Of a DNA stretch of 64,000 bases, positions 27,534-37,588 are shown piece by piece. Location: the NCBI GenBank assembly GCA_963825615.1, contig CAWGTV010000008.1, positions 186,001 to 250,000 of the forward strand, read 5' to 3'. Numbering within the stretch: the first letter of the stretch is position 1; the number at the start of each line of letters is the position of its first letter. Position numbers and translations under genes: made by a program. The notes under the pieces are model-generated. The model was not told where the DNA came from and searched no databases. It saw only the letters and a program-made list of their open reading frames with translations. This DNA comes from JAHEDT01 sp963825615 (GTDB lineage: Bacteria > Desulfobacterota > Desulfuromonadia > Desulfuromonadales > BM103).

Positions 27534-28308
27534 TCCTTTGCTTTTTTTTGTGCCGACCGAAAGCCTGCAGGGCGATCAGGTCGTCATTGCCGGCGGCGCG
27601 TATCATCACTTGCGCAACGTCCTGCGCTGCAAAGCTGGCTGCGTGGTGGTCCTGCTCGACGGTCATGGCCAATGCTGCGAAGTCGAGCTCGAACAGTTGC
27701 AAACCAATCAGGCGACCACGCGAGTGATTCGCCGCTGGCAGGAGCGGGACGCGTCCCTGCCGATCACCCTCTTGCAGGCGCTACCGAAAGGGGACAAGTT
27801 CGACCTGATCTTGCAAAAGGGCACGGAACTCGGCGTGGGATGTTTCCAGCCGCTTGAGACGACCCACGCCGTGCCAAACCTGAATGCCAGCCGCCAGAGC
27901 AGCCGCCAGCAGCGCTGGCAGAGGATCGTCAGCGAAGCGGCACGCCAGAGTCGGCGCTGTTTTTTGCCGGAGGTTAAACCTCTACAAACGTTGGTAAAGG
28001 CCCTCGCCGAGCCCACAAGCGACCTCAAGCTGGTCCTTTGGGAATGCGGTTCTATGCCGCTTGCGAAAGTTCTGCCGCAAGAGCCTCCCACAGGAGTCAG
28101 ACTGCTGATCGGCCCGGAGGGGGGATTTTCGTCGACAGAGATCGGCGCCATTACCTCCGCCGGATTCCAGGCCGTGCACCTAGGGCCTCGGATCCTCCGC
28201 ACGGAGACTGCGGGCTTGGCTGCGACCCCCATCTTGCAGTATCTTTATGGAGATTGGCAGTCCCCGCCCGTTGGCAGCTATTCAAATCAGCATGAGGAGA
28301 GTCTATGA
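27526..28308 (+). CDS. rsmE: 16S rRNA (uracil1498-N3)-methyltransferase
   Basis: RsmE methylates U1498 in the 30S decoding region. The 260-residue protein shows the N-terminal PUA-like part (ADQVVIAGG-type start, YHHLRNVLRCKAG) and the SPOUT knot with LLIGPEGGFS and LGPRILRTETA near the end. I used the ATG at 27526 (MSDPLLFF), which overlaps the prmA stop by 8 bases, rather than 27493 inside prmA. prmA-rsmE pairs are common, consistent with co-expressed ribosome modification. Confidence 0.95.
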   Translation: MSDPLLFFVPTESLQGDQVVIAGGAYHHLRNVLRCKAGCVVVLLDGHGQCCEVELEQLQTNQATTRVIRRWQERDASLPITLLQALPKGDKFDLILQKGTELGVGCFQPLETTHAVPNLNASRQSSRQQRWQRIVSEAARQSRRCFLPEVKPLQTLVKALAEPTSDLKLVLWECGSMPLAKVLPQEPPTGVRLLIGPEGGFSSTEIGAITSAGFQAVHLGPRILRTETAGLAATPILQYLYGDWQSPPVGSYSNQHEESL

Positions 28309-28703
28309 AGTGCCCAAAATGCGGATATCACAGCTTTGACCACCTGGACATTTGCAAGAAGTGCGGTCACAACCTGGCGGGACATAAAGCAAAATTCAAC
28401 TTGCGTGGCTTCATTGCCCCCGGACATGTGGCAATGGCAGCGGTAGCGCCAGCACCTCTCCTCGGTGAAAGCTTCGAGGAAGAGGAAGAGCCCGATGACG
28501 GCTCTGTCGACTTCGGCTTTGACTTCCTCGACGAAAAAGAGGACAAGAGCGAGAAAGTGACGAAGAACAACTTCTTTGACGATGACAGTCAGGCAGTGAA
28601 CATCAATCAGCCTTTTGGCGCCGACTGCGAGACCGTCCCGGCTGACGATCCTGACTGTATCTCTGATGACAAGCCTGGGAAAGGCTCCAAGTTCGCATTT
28701 TAA
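28305..28703 (+). CDS. acidic protein with N-terminal zinc ribbon
   Basis: This 132-residue protein starts with a zinc-ribbon pair (CPKCG at residues 3-7 and CKKCG at 17-21). A short basic part follows, then a strongly acidic tail (EEEEEPDDGS, FDFLDEKEDK, FFDDDSQ). There is no membrane segment. The start overlaps the rsmE stop by 4 bases (ATGA), so it belongs to the same operon. I do not know its function; zinc ribbon plus acidic tail suggests a nucleic-acid- or protein-binding role. Confidence 0.75.
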   Translation: MKCPKCGYHSFDHLDICKKCGHNLAGHKAKFNLRGFIAPGHVAMAAVAPAPLLGESFEEEEEPDDGSVDFGFDFLDEKEDKSEKVTKNNFFDDDSQAVNINQPFGADCETVPADDPDCISDDKPGKGSKFAF

Positions 28704-28796
28704 ATAACTGCGACAGCTTTTTCACATTCTGCAGCCTCACCGTCCCTGATCGGGACAGCGCGGGGCTGTTCTGTGTAATACCTCATACTATTCACT

Positions 28797-29588
28797 TTAA
28801 AGCAGCGTGCCGTAAACTTCCGGCCGCCGGTCGTGGTAGCAGCGAATCTGCTCCCGGTAGTCGACCATCTCCTGGAAATCAAAGGTTGCGACCAGCTCGG
28901 TATCGACCTCACCACCTTCAGACAGGACCTCCCCTCGCGGCGCGAGCAGCAGGCTCATGCCGAAGAAATCCAGCTTGCCCTGCATGCCACAGCAGTTTGT
29001 CGCGACCACAAAGAGCTGATTCTCCATGGCCCTGGCCCGCAGCAGCGTCCGCCAATGTTCCTGGCGGGGCTTGGGCCATTCTGCCGGCAGGCAGATAATC
29101 TCAGCACCCTCGAGCGCCATCTTGCGAAATAGTTCCGGGAAACGCAGGTCGTAACAGATCGCGATCCCGAGTCGGCCCACCGAAGTCGACACCACCAAGG
29201 TTCTGGCCCCTGGCGAGAGGAAGCGGTCCTCGCCCATGGTGGAGAACATGTGCAGCTTGCGATAACTGCCGCACAGATCGCCGCGATCGACGACATAGGC
29301 CGTATTGTAGATCTTGCTGTCCGCCTCTTCCGGGAGGCTGCCGACGAGGACCATGTCGTGCTCAGCAGCCAAGCGGCGAACCTCGTCAACCACCCGCGGG
29401 GTTTCGGCGGCATGCCTCGACAACCGCTTGTAGTCGTAGCCGGCACTCCACATTTCCGGCAGAACCGCCAACTGCACACCCTGCGTCGCTAGCCGTTGCA
29501 CAGCCACACGCACCTTGGCCAAGTTCTGTTCGATTTCACCGAGTGCGATATTAAACTGAATTGCCGCGACTTTTACCGATCGATGCAT
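28797..29588 (-). CDS. nitrilase-superfamily carbon-nitrogen hydrolase
   Basis: This 263-residue amidase has the Glu-Lys-Cys triad of the superfamily: Glu45 (LPEMWSAGYD), Lys111 (YRKLHMF) and Cys145 (ICYDLRFPELF). It resembles the omega-amidase/YafV-like branch, which hydrolyses small linear amides such as 2-oxoglutaramate; the exact substrate cannot be read from sequence. I chose ATG 29588 (MHRSVKV), with GAGGTG 6 bases upstream; a GTG at 29597 overlaps that site. The 299-base gap to nhaD holds a perfect 8-bp hairpin (29776-29797, AAGTCTCT/AGAGACTT) and no gene. Confidence 0.9.
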   Translation of the reverse strand: MHRSVKVAAIQFNIALGEIEQNLAKVRVAVQRLATQGVQLAVLPEMWSAGYDYKRLSRHAAETPRVVDEVRRLAAEHDMVLVGSLPEEADSKIYNTAYVVDRGDLCGSYRKLHMFSTMGEDRFLSPGARTLVVSTSVGRLGIAICYDLRFPELFRKMALEGAEIICLPAEWPKPRQEHWRTLLRARAMENQLFVVATNCCGMQGKLDFFGMSLLLAPRGEVLSEGGEVDTELVATFDFQEMVDYREQIRCYHDRRPEVYGTLL

Positions 29589-29887
29589 AACATTCACCTC
29601 GTTAAAACAGTGTTTAAAGCTTTCACAGTGGCTCTCAGGTCAACGGAAATCCTCATTATCCTTGATTTTGTCATACACTCCAACTGTCATCAAGCCCACC
29701 GAGTTTTCTTGACACTCACGACTAGCAAATGTTAAAAAACATGGCGTTTTATTAGTCAAAGGACCGAGCACGATGAAGTCTCTGCCGCAAGAGACTTGCT
29801 GTCGAGCGCTCGGGTCTATATCATGGCGCAACGATTATCTCCGTCAATCTTAAACCTATCGCCTAACGAAGGGAACAGGGGTCGCAC

Positions 29888-31366
29888 GTGAAAACACTCG
29901 GATTGTCTTTATGCCTGCTTCTGACAGGTGCCATGCCGGCGCTGGCCAGCAGCGGTGGTGGTGAACCCGCTGAATTCGTCAACCTGACCGGGACCGCACT
30001 GGGGATCTTTGCCCTGATCCTGTTCGTCGCCGCCTACACCCTGGTCATCTTTGAAGAGCAGTTGCACATGCGCAAAAGCAAGCCGGTCATGCTGGCCGCC
30101 GGCCTGATCTGGGTCCTTGTGGCCTTTGCCTACGCGGCGATGGGGGACACCCACACACCGCACGTGGCGATCAAAAACAACCTGATCGAATACGCCGAAC
30201 TTTTCCTCTTCCTGCTCGCGGCAATGACCTATATCAACGCCATGGACGAACGCAACGTCTTCCAGGCGCTGCGCTCTTGGCTGGTCAGTCGCGGCTTCAC
30301 GCTGCGCACGGTCTTCTGGGTCACCGGGCTCCTCGCCTTCCTGATCTCGCCGCTCGCCGACAACCTGACGACCGCCCTGCTCATGGGCGCGGTAGTCATG
30401 GCCGTGGGCGGCAACAACAAAAAGTTTGTCATCGTCGCCTGCATCAACGTGGTGGTCGGGGCCAACGCCGGTGGAGCATTCTCTCCCTTCGGTGACATTA
30501 CCACCCTGATGGTCTGGCAGAAAGGCAAGGTCGACTTCATCGAGTTCTTTGCCATCTTCTTGCCTTCACTGGTCAACTGGATCATTCCGGCTGCAATCAT
30601 GAGCATGGCCGTCAGCAAGGAGCGTCCGCAGGCCATGGACGAACCGATCAAGATGAAACTCGGCGCCAAACGAGTCATCGCGCTCTTCATGCTGACGATC
30701 ACGACAGCTGTCTGTTTCCATAATTTCCTGCACCTGCCGCCAGCCACCGGCATGATGCTCGGCCTCGGCTACCTCGGCTTCTTCGCATACTACCTAAAGA
30801 TCAAGGAAAATCGGCTTTACGTCGGAGGATCCCAACCTCTTGACATTATCGGTCACAACCCCGACGAACACCAACCACCCGCCCACAGTGGACCCGGCCA
30901 CGCGCCGGTAGCCGGGTTCGACCTGTTTCGCAAGATTGCCCGTGCTGAATGGGACACTCTACTCTTCTTCTATGGTGTCATCCTCTGTGTCGGCGGCCTC
31001 GGCCAGTTCGGCTACCTAGCGGTGACCTCCAAGTTCATGTACACCGGCCTCGGTGCGACCACGGCCAACGTCATGGTCGGCCTACTCTCGGCCGTCGTCG
31101 ACAATATCCCGGTGATGTTCGCCGTGCTGACCATGGACCCTCACATGTCCCACGGCCAGTGGCTGCTGGTCACCCTGACTGCGGGTGTCGGCGGCAGCCT
31201 GCTCTCCATCGGCTCGGCAGCCGGCGTCGCCCTGATGGGTACCGCGCGCGGCACCTACACCTTTGGCAATCACCTCAAATGGAGTTGGGCCGTCGCCCTC
31301 GGCTATGCCGCCAGTATTTTCATGCACCTCTGGATTAACGCCAGCCACTTTACTGACTTCCATTAA
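29888..31366 (+). CDS. nhaD: NhaD-type Na+/H+ antiporter
   Basis: This 492-residue inner-membrane protein has an N-terminal signal-like segment (ending ALA-S) and about a dozen hydrophobic helices. SPLADNLTTALLMGAV and GANAGGAFSPFGDITTLMVWQKG match the ion-transporter repeats of NhaD/ArsB-type carriers. NhaD exchanges cytoplasmic Na+ or Li+ for protons and is frequent in marine or saline bacteria, in keeping with a Desulfuromonas-like lifestyle. The start is a GTG with AGGGG 7 bases upstream. An intrinsic terminator follows at 31393. Confidence 0.93.
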   Translation: MKTLGLSLCLLLTGAMPALASSGGGEPAEFVNLTGTALGIFALILFVAAYTLVIFEEQLHMRKSKPVMLAAGLIWVLVAFAYAAMGDTHTPHVAIKNNLIEYAELFLFLLAAMTYINAMDERNVFQALRSWLVSRGFTLRTVFWVTGLLAFLISPLADNLTTALLMGAVVMAVGGNNKKFVIVACINVVVGANAGGAFSPFGDITTLMVWQKGKVDFIEFFAIFLPSLVNWIIPAAIMSMAVSKERPQAMDEPIKMKLGAKRVIALFMLTITTAVCFHNFLHLPPATGMMLGLGYLGFFAYYLKIKENRLYVGGSQPLDIIGHNPDEHQPPAHSGPGHAPVAGFDLFRKIARAEWDTLLFFYGVILCVGGLGQFGYLAVTSKFMYTGLGATTANVMVGLLSAVVDNIPVMFAVLTMDPHMSHGQWLLVTLTAGVGGSLLSIGSAAGVALMGTARGTYTFGNHLKWSWAVALGYAASIFMHLWINASHFTDFH

Positions 31367-31392
31367 ATTATCACCAACAGGAGACCATCGAG

Positions 31393-31422
31393 GCGGGGAG
31401 CTGATCCCCGCTTTGTGTTTTT
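31393..31422 (+). terminator. terminator of nhaD abutting hemW
   Basis: GCGGGGA-GCTGA-TCCCCGC is a 7-bp stem followed by TTTGTGTTTTT. The T-run ends at the ATG of hemW. Confidence 0.75.
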
Positions 31423-32553
31423 ATGACCGGTCTTTATCTGCACATACCTTTCTGCCAGCGCAAATGCCCCTATTGCGATTTTTTTTCCTTGGTGGCCGCC
31501 AACAGAGAGGTCGGCTCCTATCCAGAACTCTTGATCAGGCACCTTGACCTGGCCAAAGAGCAGGGTTGGCAGGGACCGTTCGACACCGTGTATTTCGGCG
31601 GCGGCACCCCCTCCCTGCTGCAACCTGAGGCCGTAGCCAAGATTCTGGAGGCGGCTGAGCAAAAATTCGGCCTGGCCATAGAAGCGGAGATCTCCCTGGA
31701 GGCCAACCCCGGCACTGTCACGCAACAAAGCCTGACCGGTTATCGCCAAGCCGGCATCAATCGCCTTTCGCTCGGTCTACAGAGCTGCGACAATCGCCAG
31801 CTGCGTGTTCTTGGCCGCCTGCACGATCGCCGTGAGGGCCTCGCCGCCGCAAGCTGGGCTCGGGCGGCCGGATTTGACAACCTTTCCCTCGACCTGATGT
31901 TTGCTCTGCCGGGTCAGACTCTCGGCGAACTCGAAGAGGACCTGCGCTGTTATCTCGAACTGGCCCCAGATCATCTCTCCTGCTATGGCTTGACCACCGA
32001 GCCACAAACCCCTTTCCACGACAGCATTGTCGCCGGCAAGCTCTCCCTGCCGGACGGAGAGTTCTATGCGGACGCCTTCTTGCAGGTTCATGAGCAGCTG
32101 GGCGCCGCCGGCTATGAGCATTACGAAATCGCCAATTATGCCCGAGAGGGGTACCCCTGTCGCCACAACCTCGGCTACTGGCAACGCCATGCCTACCTCG
32201 GCATCGGCGCCGGCGCCCACTCCTTTCGTGCCGATGAGTGGGGCAGCCGCTGGGAGGTCCCGCCCGACCTGGCGGCTTATCGACAGGCGCTGCGACACGG
32301 TCAGCAACCGATGCAATGCCTTGAAGAGTTTAATTCCGAATCGGCACTGCGCGAAACCATCTATCTGGCCCTGCGCACCCGGCACGGTATCAGTGACACC
32401 GAACTGCGCCAGCGCTTTGGCTGCTCTCTGCAGGAGGCTTTTCCTAAAGCAGTTGAAGTCACCGCTCAGTGGCTCTCCCATGACCATGACCGTTGGGCAT
32501 TGACCCCCTCCGGCTGGCTCCTTTTCGATCGACTGATTCTCCCTTTCCTGTAA
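31423..32553 (+). CDS. hemW: HemW-type radical SAM protein
   Basis: HemW is a radical SAM protein related to oxygen-independent coproporphyrinogen oxidase, but it acts as a heme chaperone. The 376-residue protein has the cluster motif C11-x3-C15-x2-C18 (CQRKCPYC), then YFGGGTPSLL and the typical HemN-like middle (SLGLQSC, YGLTTEP, HNLGYW). It lacks the extra Cys found in true CPO HemN. The ATG directly follows the T-run of the nhaD terminator and has no ribosome site, so it may be expressed by read-through or from a poorly recognisable leader. Confidence 0.92.
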   Translation: MTGLYLHIPFCQRKCPYCDFFSLVAANREVGSYPELLIRHLDLAKEQGWQGPFDTVYFGGGTPSLLQPEAVAKILEAAEQKFGLAIEAEISLEANPGTVTQQSLTGYRQAGINRLSLGLQSCDNRQLRVLGRLHDRREGLAAASWARAAGFDNLSLDLMFALPGQTLGELEEDLRCYLELAPDHLSCYGLTTEPQTPFHDSIVAGKLSLPDGEFYADAFLQVHEQLGAAGYEHYEIANYAREGYPCRHNLGYWQRHAYLGIGAGAHSFRADEWGSRWEVPPDLAAYRQALRHGQQPMQCLEEFNSESALRETIYLALRTRHGISDTELRQRFGCSLQEAFPKAVEVTAQWLSHDHDRWALTPSGWLLFDRLILPFL

Positions 32554-32588
32554 GGGAAAACACTCTGAGCAAAATAGCGGACCGTCCC

Positions 32589-32654
32589 TTGACAAAGGCA
32601 ATCGGCGTTGTTATGTTGACCGTGCTTTTGGCACTCAACTCAAAAGAGTGCTAA
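32589..32654 (+). promoter_or_regulatory. sigma-70 promoter with CIRCE operator before hrcA
   Basis: TTGACA (32589-32594), 17 bases, TATGTT (32612-32617) form a good promoter. The CIRCE element TTGGCACTC-N9-GAGTGCTAA lies at 32628-32654, over the expected start of transcription. One base differs from the consensus TTAGCACTC. HrcA should bind here and repress its own heat-shock operon. Confidence 0.95.
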
Positions 32655-32706
32655 AAGTCAGGGCAGGCCGGATTCTCCGGCTTGAGCTTTTTACACGGAG
32701 TATCCC

Positions 32707-33747
32707 ATGGCAGAGTTCCTCTCTGAGCGTAGTCAGAAGATCCTCGAAGCCATCATCGAGGAATATATTGCAACCGCCCAACCGGTCGGTTCCAAGGCCC
32801 TGACACAGAATCTCGGTATCAAGTTGTCGCCGGCATCAGTACGCAACGTCATGGCCGAACTGGAAGAGCTCGGGTACTTGAGCTCTCCTCACACGTCGGC
32901 AGGGCGCATCCCCACGGAAAAAGGCTACCGCTTCTACGTTGACAGCCTAGTGCGCCTCAACGCCCTAGACGAACGCCAGAAGGGCCAGATCGAGCAGCAA
33001 TACCAGCAGCAGGGCCTGCAGATGTCGGACATGCTACGTGAAGCCAGCCGCACCCTTTCCGCGGTTTGCCACTATACAGGGCTGGTCATGGTGCCACGCC
33101 TGAAAACCACGATTTTCCGACACATCGAGTTCGTCAAGCTATCGCCTCGCCAGGTCCTGGCGGTTTTCGTCACCCAATCAGGACTGGTGCAGAACAAGTT
33201 GATCGACGTCGACGAGGATTTGCGCCCGCGCGACCTGGAAAAGATCACCAACTACCTGAACCAGACCATGAACGGCCTGAGCATCCAGGAGGTGCGCGCC
33301 CGGATTCTCACTGAAATGGCCCACGAGAAGGCCCTCTTCGACCATTTGCTGCGACGGGCCTTCGCGCTCTCCAGTGCGGCCCTGGTCGATGAGACCTCGG
33401 GGGAAGTCATTATCGAGGGGACCAGCCACTTTCTTGAGCAACCGGAATTTTCCGATCTGCCGCGGATGAAGCGCATTGTCCAGACCTTCGAACAGAAGAG
33501 TATCCTTGTCGATCTGCTCGATCGCGGCATTGGGGCCAAAGGGGTCCAAGTCGTCATCGGCAGCGAGACGGCATACAGCGAATTGGCCGACTGCAGCCTG
33601 ATCACCGCAGCTTACTCCGGCAAACGCGGCACGCTTGGCACGCTCGGTGTCATTGGCCCGTACCGTATGCCCTATTCAACCATCATTCCGATAGTCGATT
33701 ACACGGCGAGCCTTATCAGTCGCCTGCTTGATACAGATAACGATTAG
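32707..33747 (+). CDS. hrcA: heat-inducible transcription repressor
   Basis: HrcA binds CIRCE and represses heat-shock genes; GroE helps to fold it. The 346-residue protein has the N-terminal winged helix (QKILEAIIEEYIATAQPVGSK, given here as QKILEAIIEEYIA then TAQPVGSK) and the GAF-like and dimer domains. It is the first gene of hrcA-grpE-dnaK-dnaJ. A CIRCE operator lies 53 bases upstream. Confidence 0.95.
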   Translation: MAEFLSERSQKILEAIIEEYIATAQPVGSKALTQNLGIKLSPASVRNVMAELEELGYLSSPHTSAGRIPTEKGYRFYVDSLVRLNALDERQKGQIEQQYQQQGLQMSDMLREASRTLSAVCHYTGLVMVPRLKTTIFRHIEFVKLSPRQVLAVFVTQSGLVQNKLIDVDEDLRPRDLEKITNYLNQTMNGLSIQEVRARILTEMAHEKALFDHLLRRAFALSSAALVDETSGEVIIEGTSHFLEQPEFSDLPRMKRIVQTFEQKSILVDLLDRGIGAKGVQVVIGSETAYSELADCSLITAAYSGKRGTLGTLGVIGPYRMPYSTIIPIVDYTASLISRLLDTDND

Positions 33748-33758
33748 GAGAAAGTGCA

Positions 33759-34403
33759 TTGTCGAAGAAATTCAGGAAACAGGAGACCCCGGAAGCAGAA
33801 GGCGTCGCAGAAGCTCCACCAGAGGTGCCCGCAGCCGAGAAGACCGGGCAGGCAACCGAAGAGAATGCCGTCGGCGACCCGTTGCTAGAGCTGCGGGAGG
33901 AAATCGCCGCCCTCGAGGCAGAGGCCAGCAAAAACTGGGACCTTTACCTGCGCGAGCGGGCCGACATGGAGAATGCCCGCAAGCGCCATCAGCGTGACCG
34001 GGAAGATGCCATCCGTTTTGCCAATGATCGCCTGCTCAAGGAGATGATCCCGGTGCTCGACAACCTCGAGCGCGCGATTGAACATGCCGGGCAAGGCCTC
34101 GATGACAACCAGGGGCTGCTGGAAGGCGTCAACATGACGATCAACCAGTTCCGCAAGGTCCTGGAGGACTTTGGCGTCAAAGCGATCAACGCCATCGGCA
34201 CGGGTTTCGATCCAAACCTGCATCAGGCCATGGGCCATGTTGAGTCTGCGGAACAGCCCCCGAACACTGTTGTCACCGAGTTTCAGAAGGGCTACCTGCT
34301 GCACGACCGCCTCTTGCGTCCGTCGCTGGTTATGGTGGCCAAATCGCCGACCGTGACAGAACCTGTTGCGGAAGGGGAACATCCGGCTGCCACTGAGGAA
34401 TAA
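33759..34403 (+). CDS. grpE: DnaK nucleotide-exchange factor
   Basis: GrpE releases ADP from DnaK. The 214-residue protein has an acidic, low-complexity N-terminus, a long coiled coil (about 45-100, including NARKRHQRDREDAIRFAND) and the C-terminal beta domain with NTVVTEFQKGYLLHDRLLRPS. The start is TTG at 33759, with AGGAG 8 bases upstream and no nearby ATG. Confidence 0.93.
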   Translation: MSKKFRKQETPEAEGVAEAPPEVPAAEKTGQATEENAVGDPLLELREEIAALEAEASKNWDLYLRERADMENARKRHQRDREDAIRFANDRLLKEMIPVLDNLERAIEHAGQGLDDNQGLLEGVNMTINQFRKVLEDFGVKAINAIGTGFDPNLHQAMGHVESAEQPPNTVVTEFQKGYLLHDRLLRPSLVMVAKSPTVTEPVAEGEHPAATEE

Positions 34404-34474
34404 ATCGACAGGAGCAACACCCCTGTCCGAACAATAACAACGAACGCAATGAATCTTTAAGGAGGATTCTTATC

Positions 34475-36385
<1,911 letters not shown>

Positions 36386-36402
36386 ACTGGGATGAGATAA
36401 CG

Positions 36403-36450
36403 GCCAGGGGCCAGAGGGAGACGTCAGTCTCCCTTGCACCCCTGGCTTTT
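36403..36450 (+). terminator. attenuator-like hairpin between dnaK and dnaJ
   Basis: A two-part stem has outer GCCAGGGG/CCCCTGGC and inner AGGGAGA/TCTCCCT around a 6-base loop, followed by TTTT. It could partly stop transcription or stabilise the upstream message, giving more DnaK than DnaJ. Confidence 0.6.
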
Positions 36451-36475
36451 GACCTTACGCCGCAAGGATATCATT

Positions 36476-37588
36476 TTGGCCAAACGCGATTATTACGAAG
36501 TTCTCGAGGTTAACCGCAACGCCAGCGAAACAGAAATCAAAAAGGCCTATCGAAAACTGGCATTGCAGTGTCATCCCGACAAGAACCCCGGCGACAAAGC
36601 AGCCGAGGATCGTTTCAAGGAACTTTCCGAGGCGTATGCAGTTCTCTCCGACGGTCAGAAACGTGCTCTTTACGACCAGTACGGCCATGCCGGCGTCGAT
36701 CAGCAGGGAGGCTTCGGCTTCTCTTCGGGCGGTTTCGGCGGCACTCCTTTCGAGGACATCTTTGGGGATATCTTCGGCGACATCTTCGGTGGCGGTGGTC
36801 GCCGCGGCGGTGGCCGCCGTGGTGATGACCTGCGCTACAACCTGACAATCGCGTTCGAAGAAGCCGCCTTCGGACTCGAAACCAAGATCCAGGTGCCCCG
36901 GCATCAGTCCTGCGAGACCTGCAAGGGGTCCGGGGCCAAGCCCGGCACCAGCGCCGAGACCTGCCGAACCTGTTCCGGCAATGGCCAGGTCCGCTTCCAG
37001 CAGGGGTTCTTCTCCCTGACACGCCCCTGTCCAGACTGCCACGGAGAAGGAAAGAAAATCGCGCACCCCTGCAAGGGTTGCCGCGGCACCGGGCTCTCCC
37101 GCGGACAAAAGACTCTTTCCCTAAAAATCCCTGCCGGTGTAGAATCGGGCAATCGCCTCAAGATGAGCGGCGAGGGGGAACCCGGTGCCAAGGGTGGCCC
37201 TCCCGGTGACCTCTATGTGGTCATCACCGTCAAGGACCACCCGATCTTCCAGCGCGAGGGGAACGACCTGATCTGCGAGATTCCGGTATCCTTTCCCCAG
37301 GCCGCCCTGGGCTGCGAACTCGAGGTTCCGACTCTGGAAGGCAAGGTCAAGCTCAAGGTCCCGGCCGGCACCCAGAGCGGCAAGATTTTCAAACTGGCCG
37401 GCAAAGGGATTCCCGTACTGCAGGGCTACGGACGCGGAGACGAGCTGGTGATCGTACGGGTCGAAACACCGACCAGCCTGACCCCACGCCAGAAAGAACT
37501 GCTCGACGAGTTTGCCAAAGAAGCCGGCGAGGATATTCACCCTATGGGCAAAAGCTTTTTCGACAAGGTCAAGGAGCTGTTTGGCTAA
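36476..37588 (+). CDS. dnaJ: chaperone DnaJ (Hsp40)
   Basis: This 370-residue DnaJ has the J domain (AKRDYYEVLE, HPD at about residues 34-36), a Gly/Phe-rich linker and four zinc-binding repeats (CETCKGSG, CRTCSGNG, CPDCHGEG, CKGCRGTG). The C-terminal substrate domains follow. The start is a TTG at 36476, with AAGGA 7 bases upstream; upstream in-frame sequence to 36434 does not fit the family. Its stop codon overlaps the next start by one base. Confidence 0.95.
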   Translation: MAKRDYYEVLEVNRNASETEIKKAYRKLALQCHPDKNPGDKAAEDRFKELSEAYAVLSDGQKRALYDQYGHAGVDQQGGFGFSSGGFGGTPFEDIFGDIFGDIFGGGGRRGGGRRGDDLRYNLTIAFEEAAFGLETKIQVPRHQSCETCKGSGAKPGTSAETCRTCSGNGQVRFQQGFFSLTRPCPDCHGEGKKIAHPCKGCRGTGLSRGQKTLSLKIPAGVESGNRLKMSGEGEPGAKGGPPGDLYVVITVKDHPIFQREGNDLICEIPVSFPQAALGCELEVPTLEGKVKLKVPAGTQSGKIFKLAGKGIPVLQGYGRGDELVIVRVETPTSLTPRQKELLDEFAKEAGEDIHPMGKSFFDKVKELFG

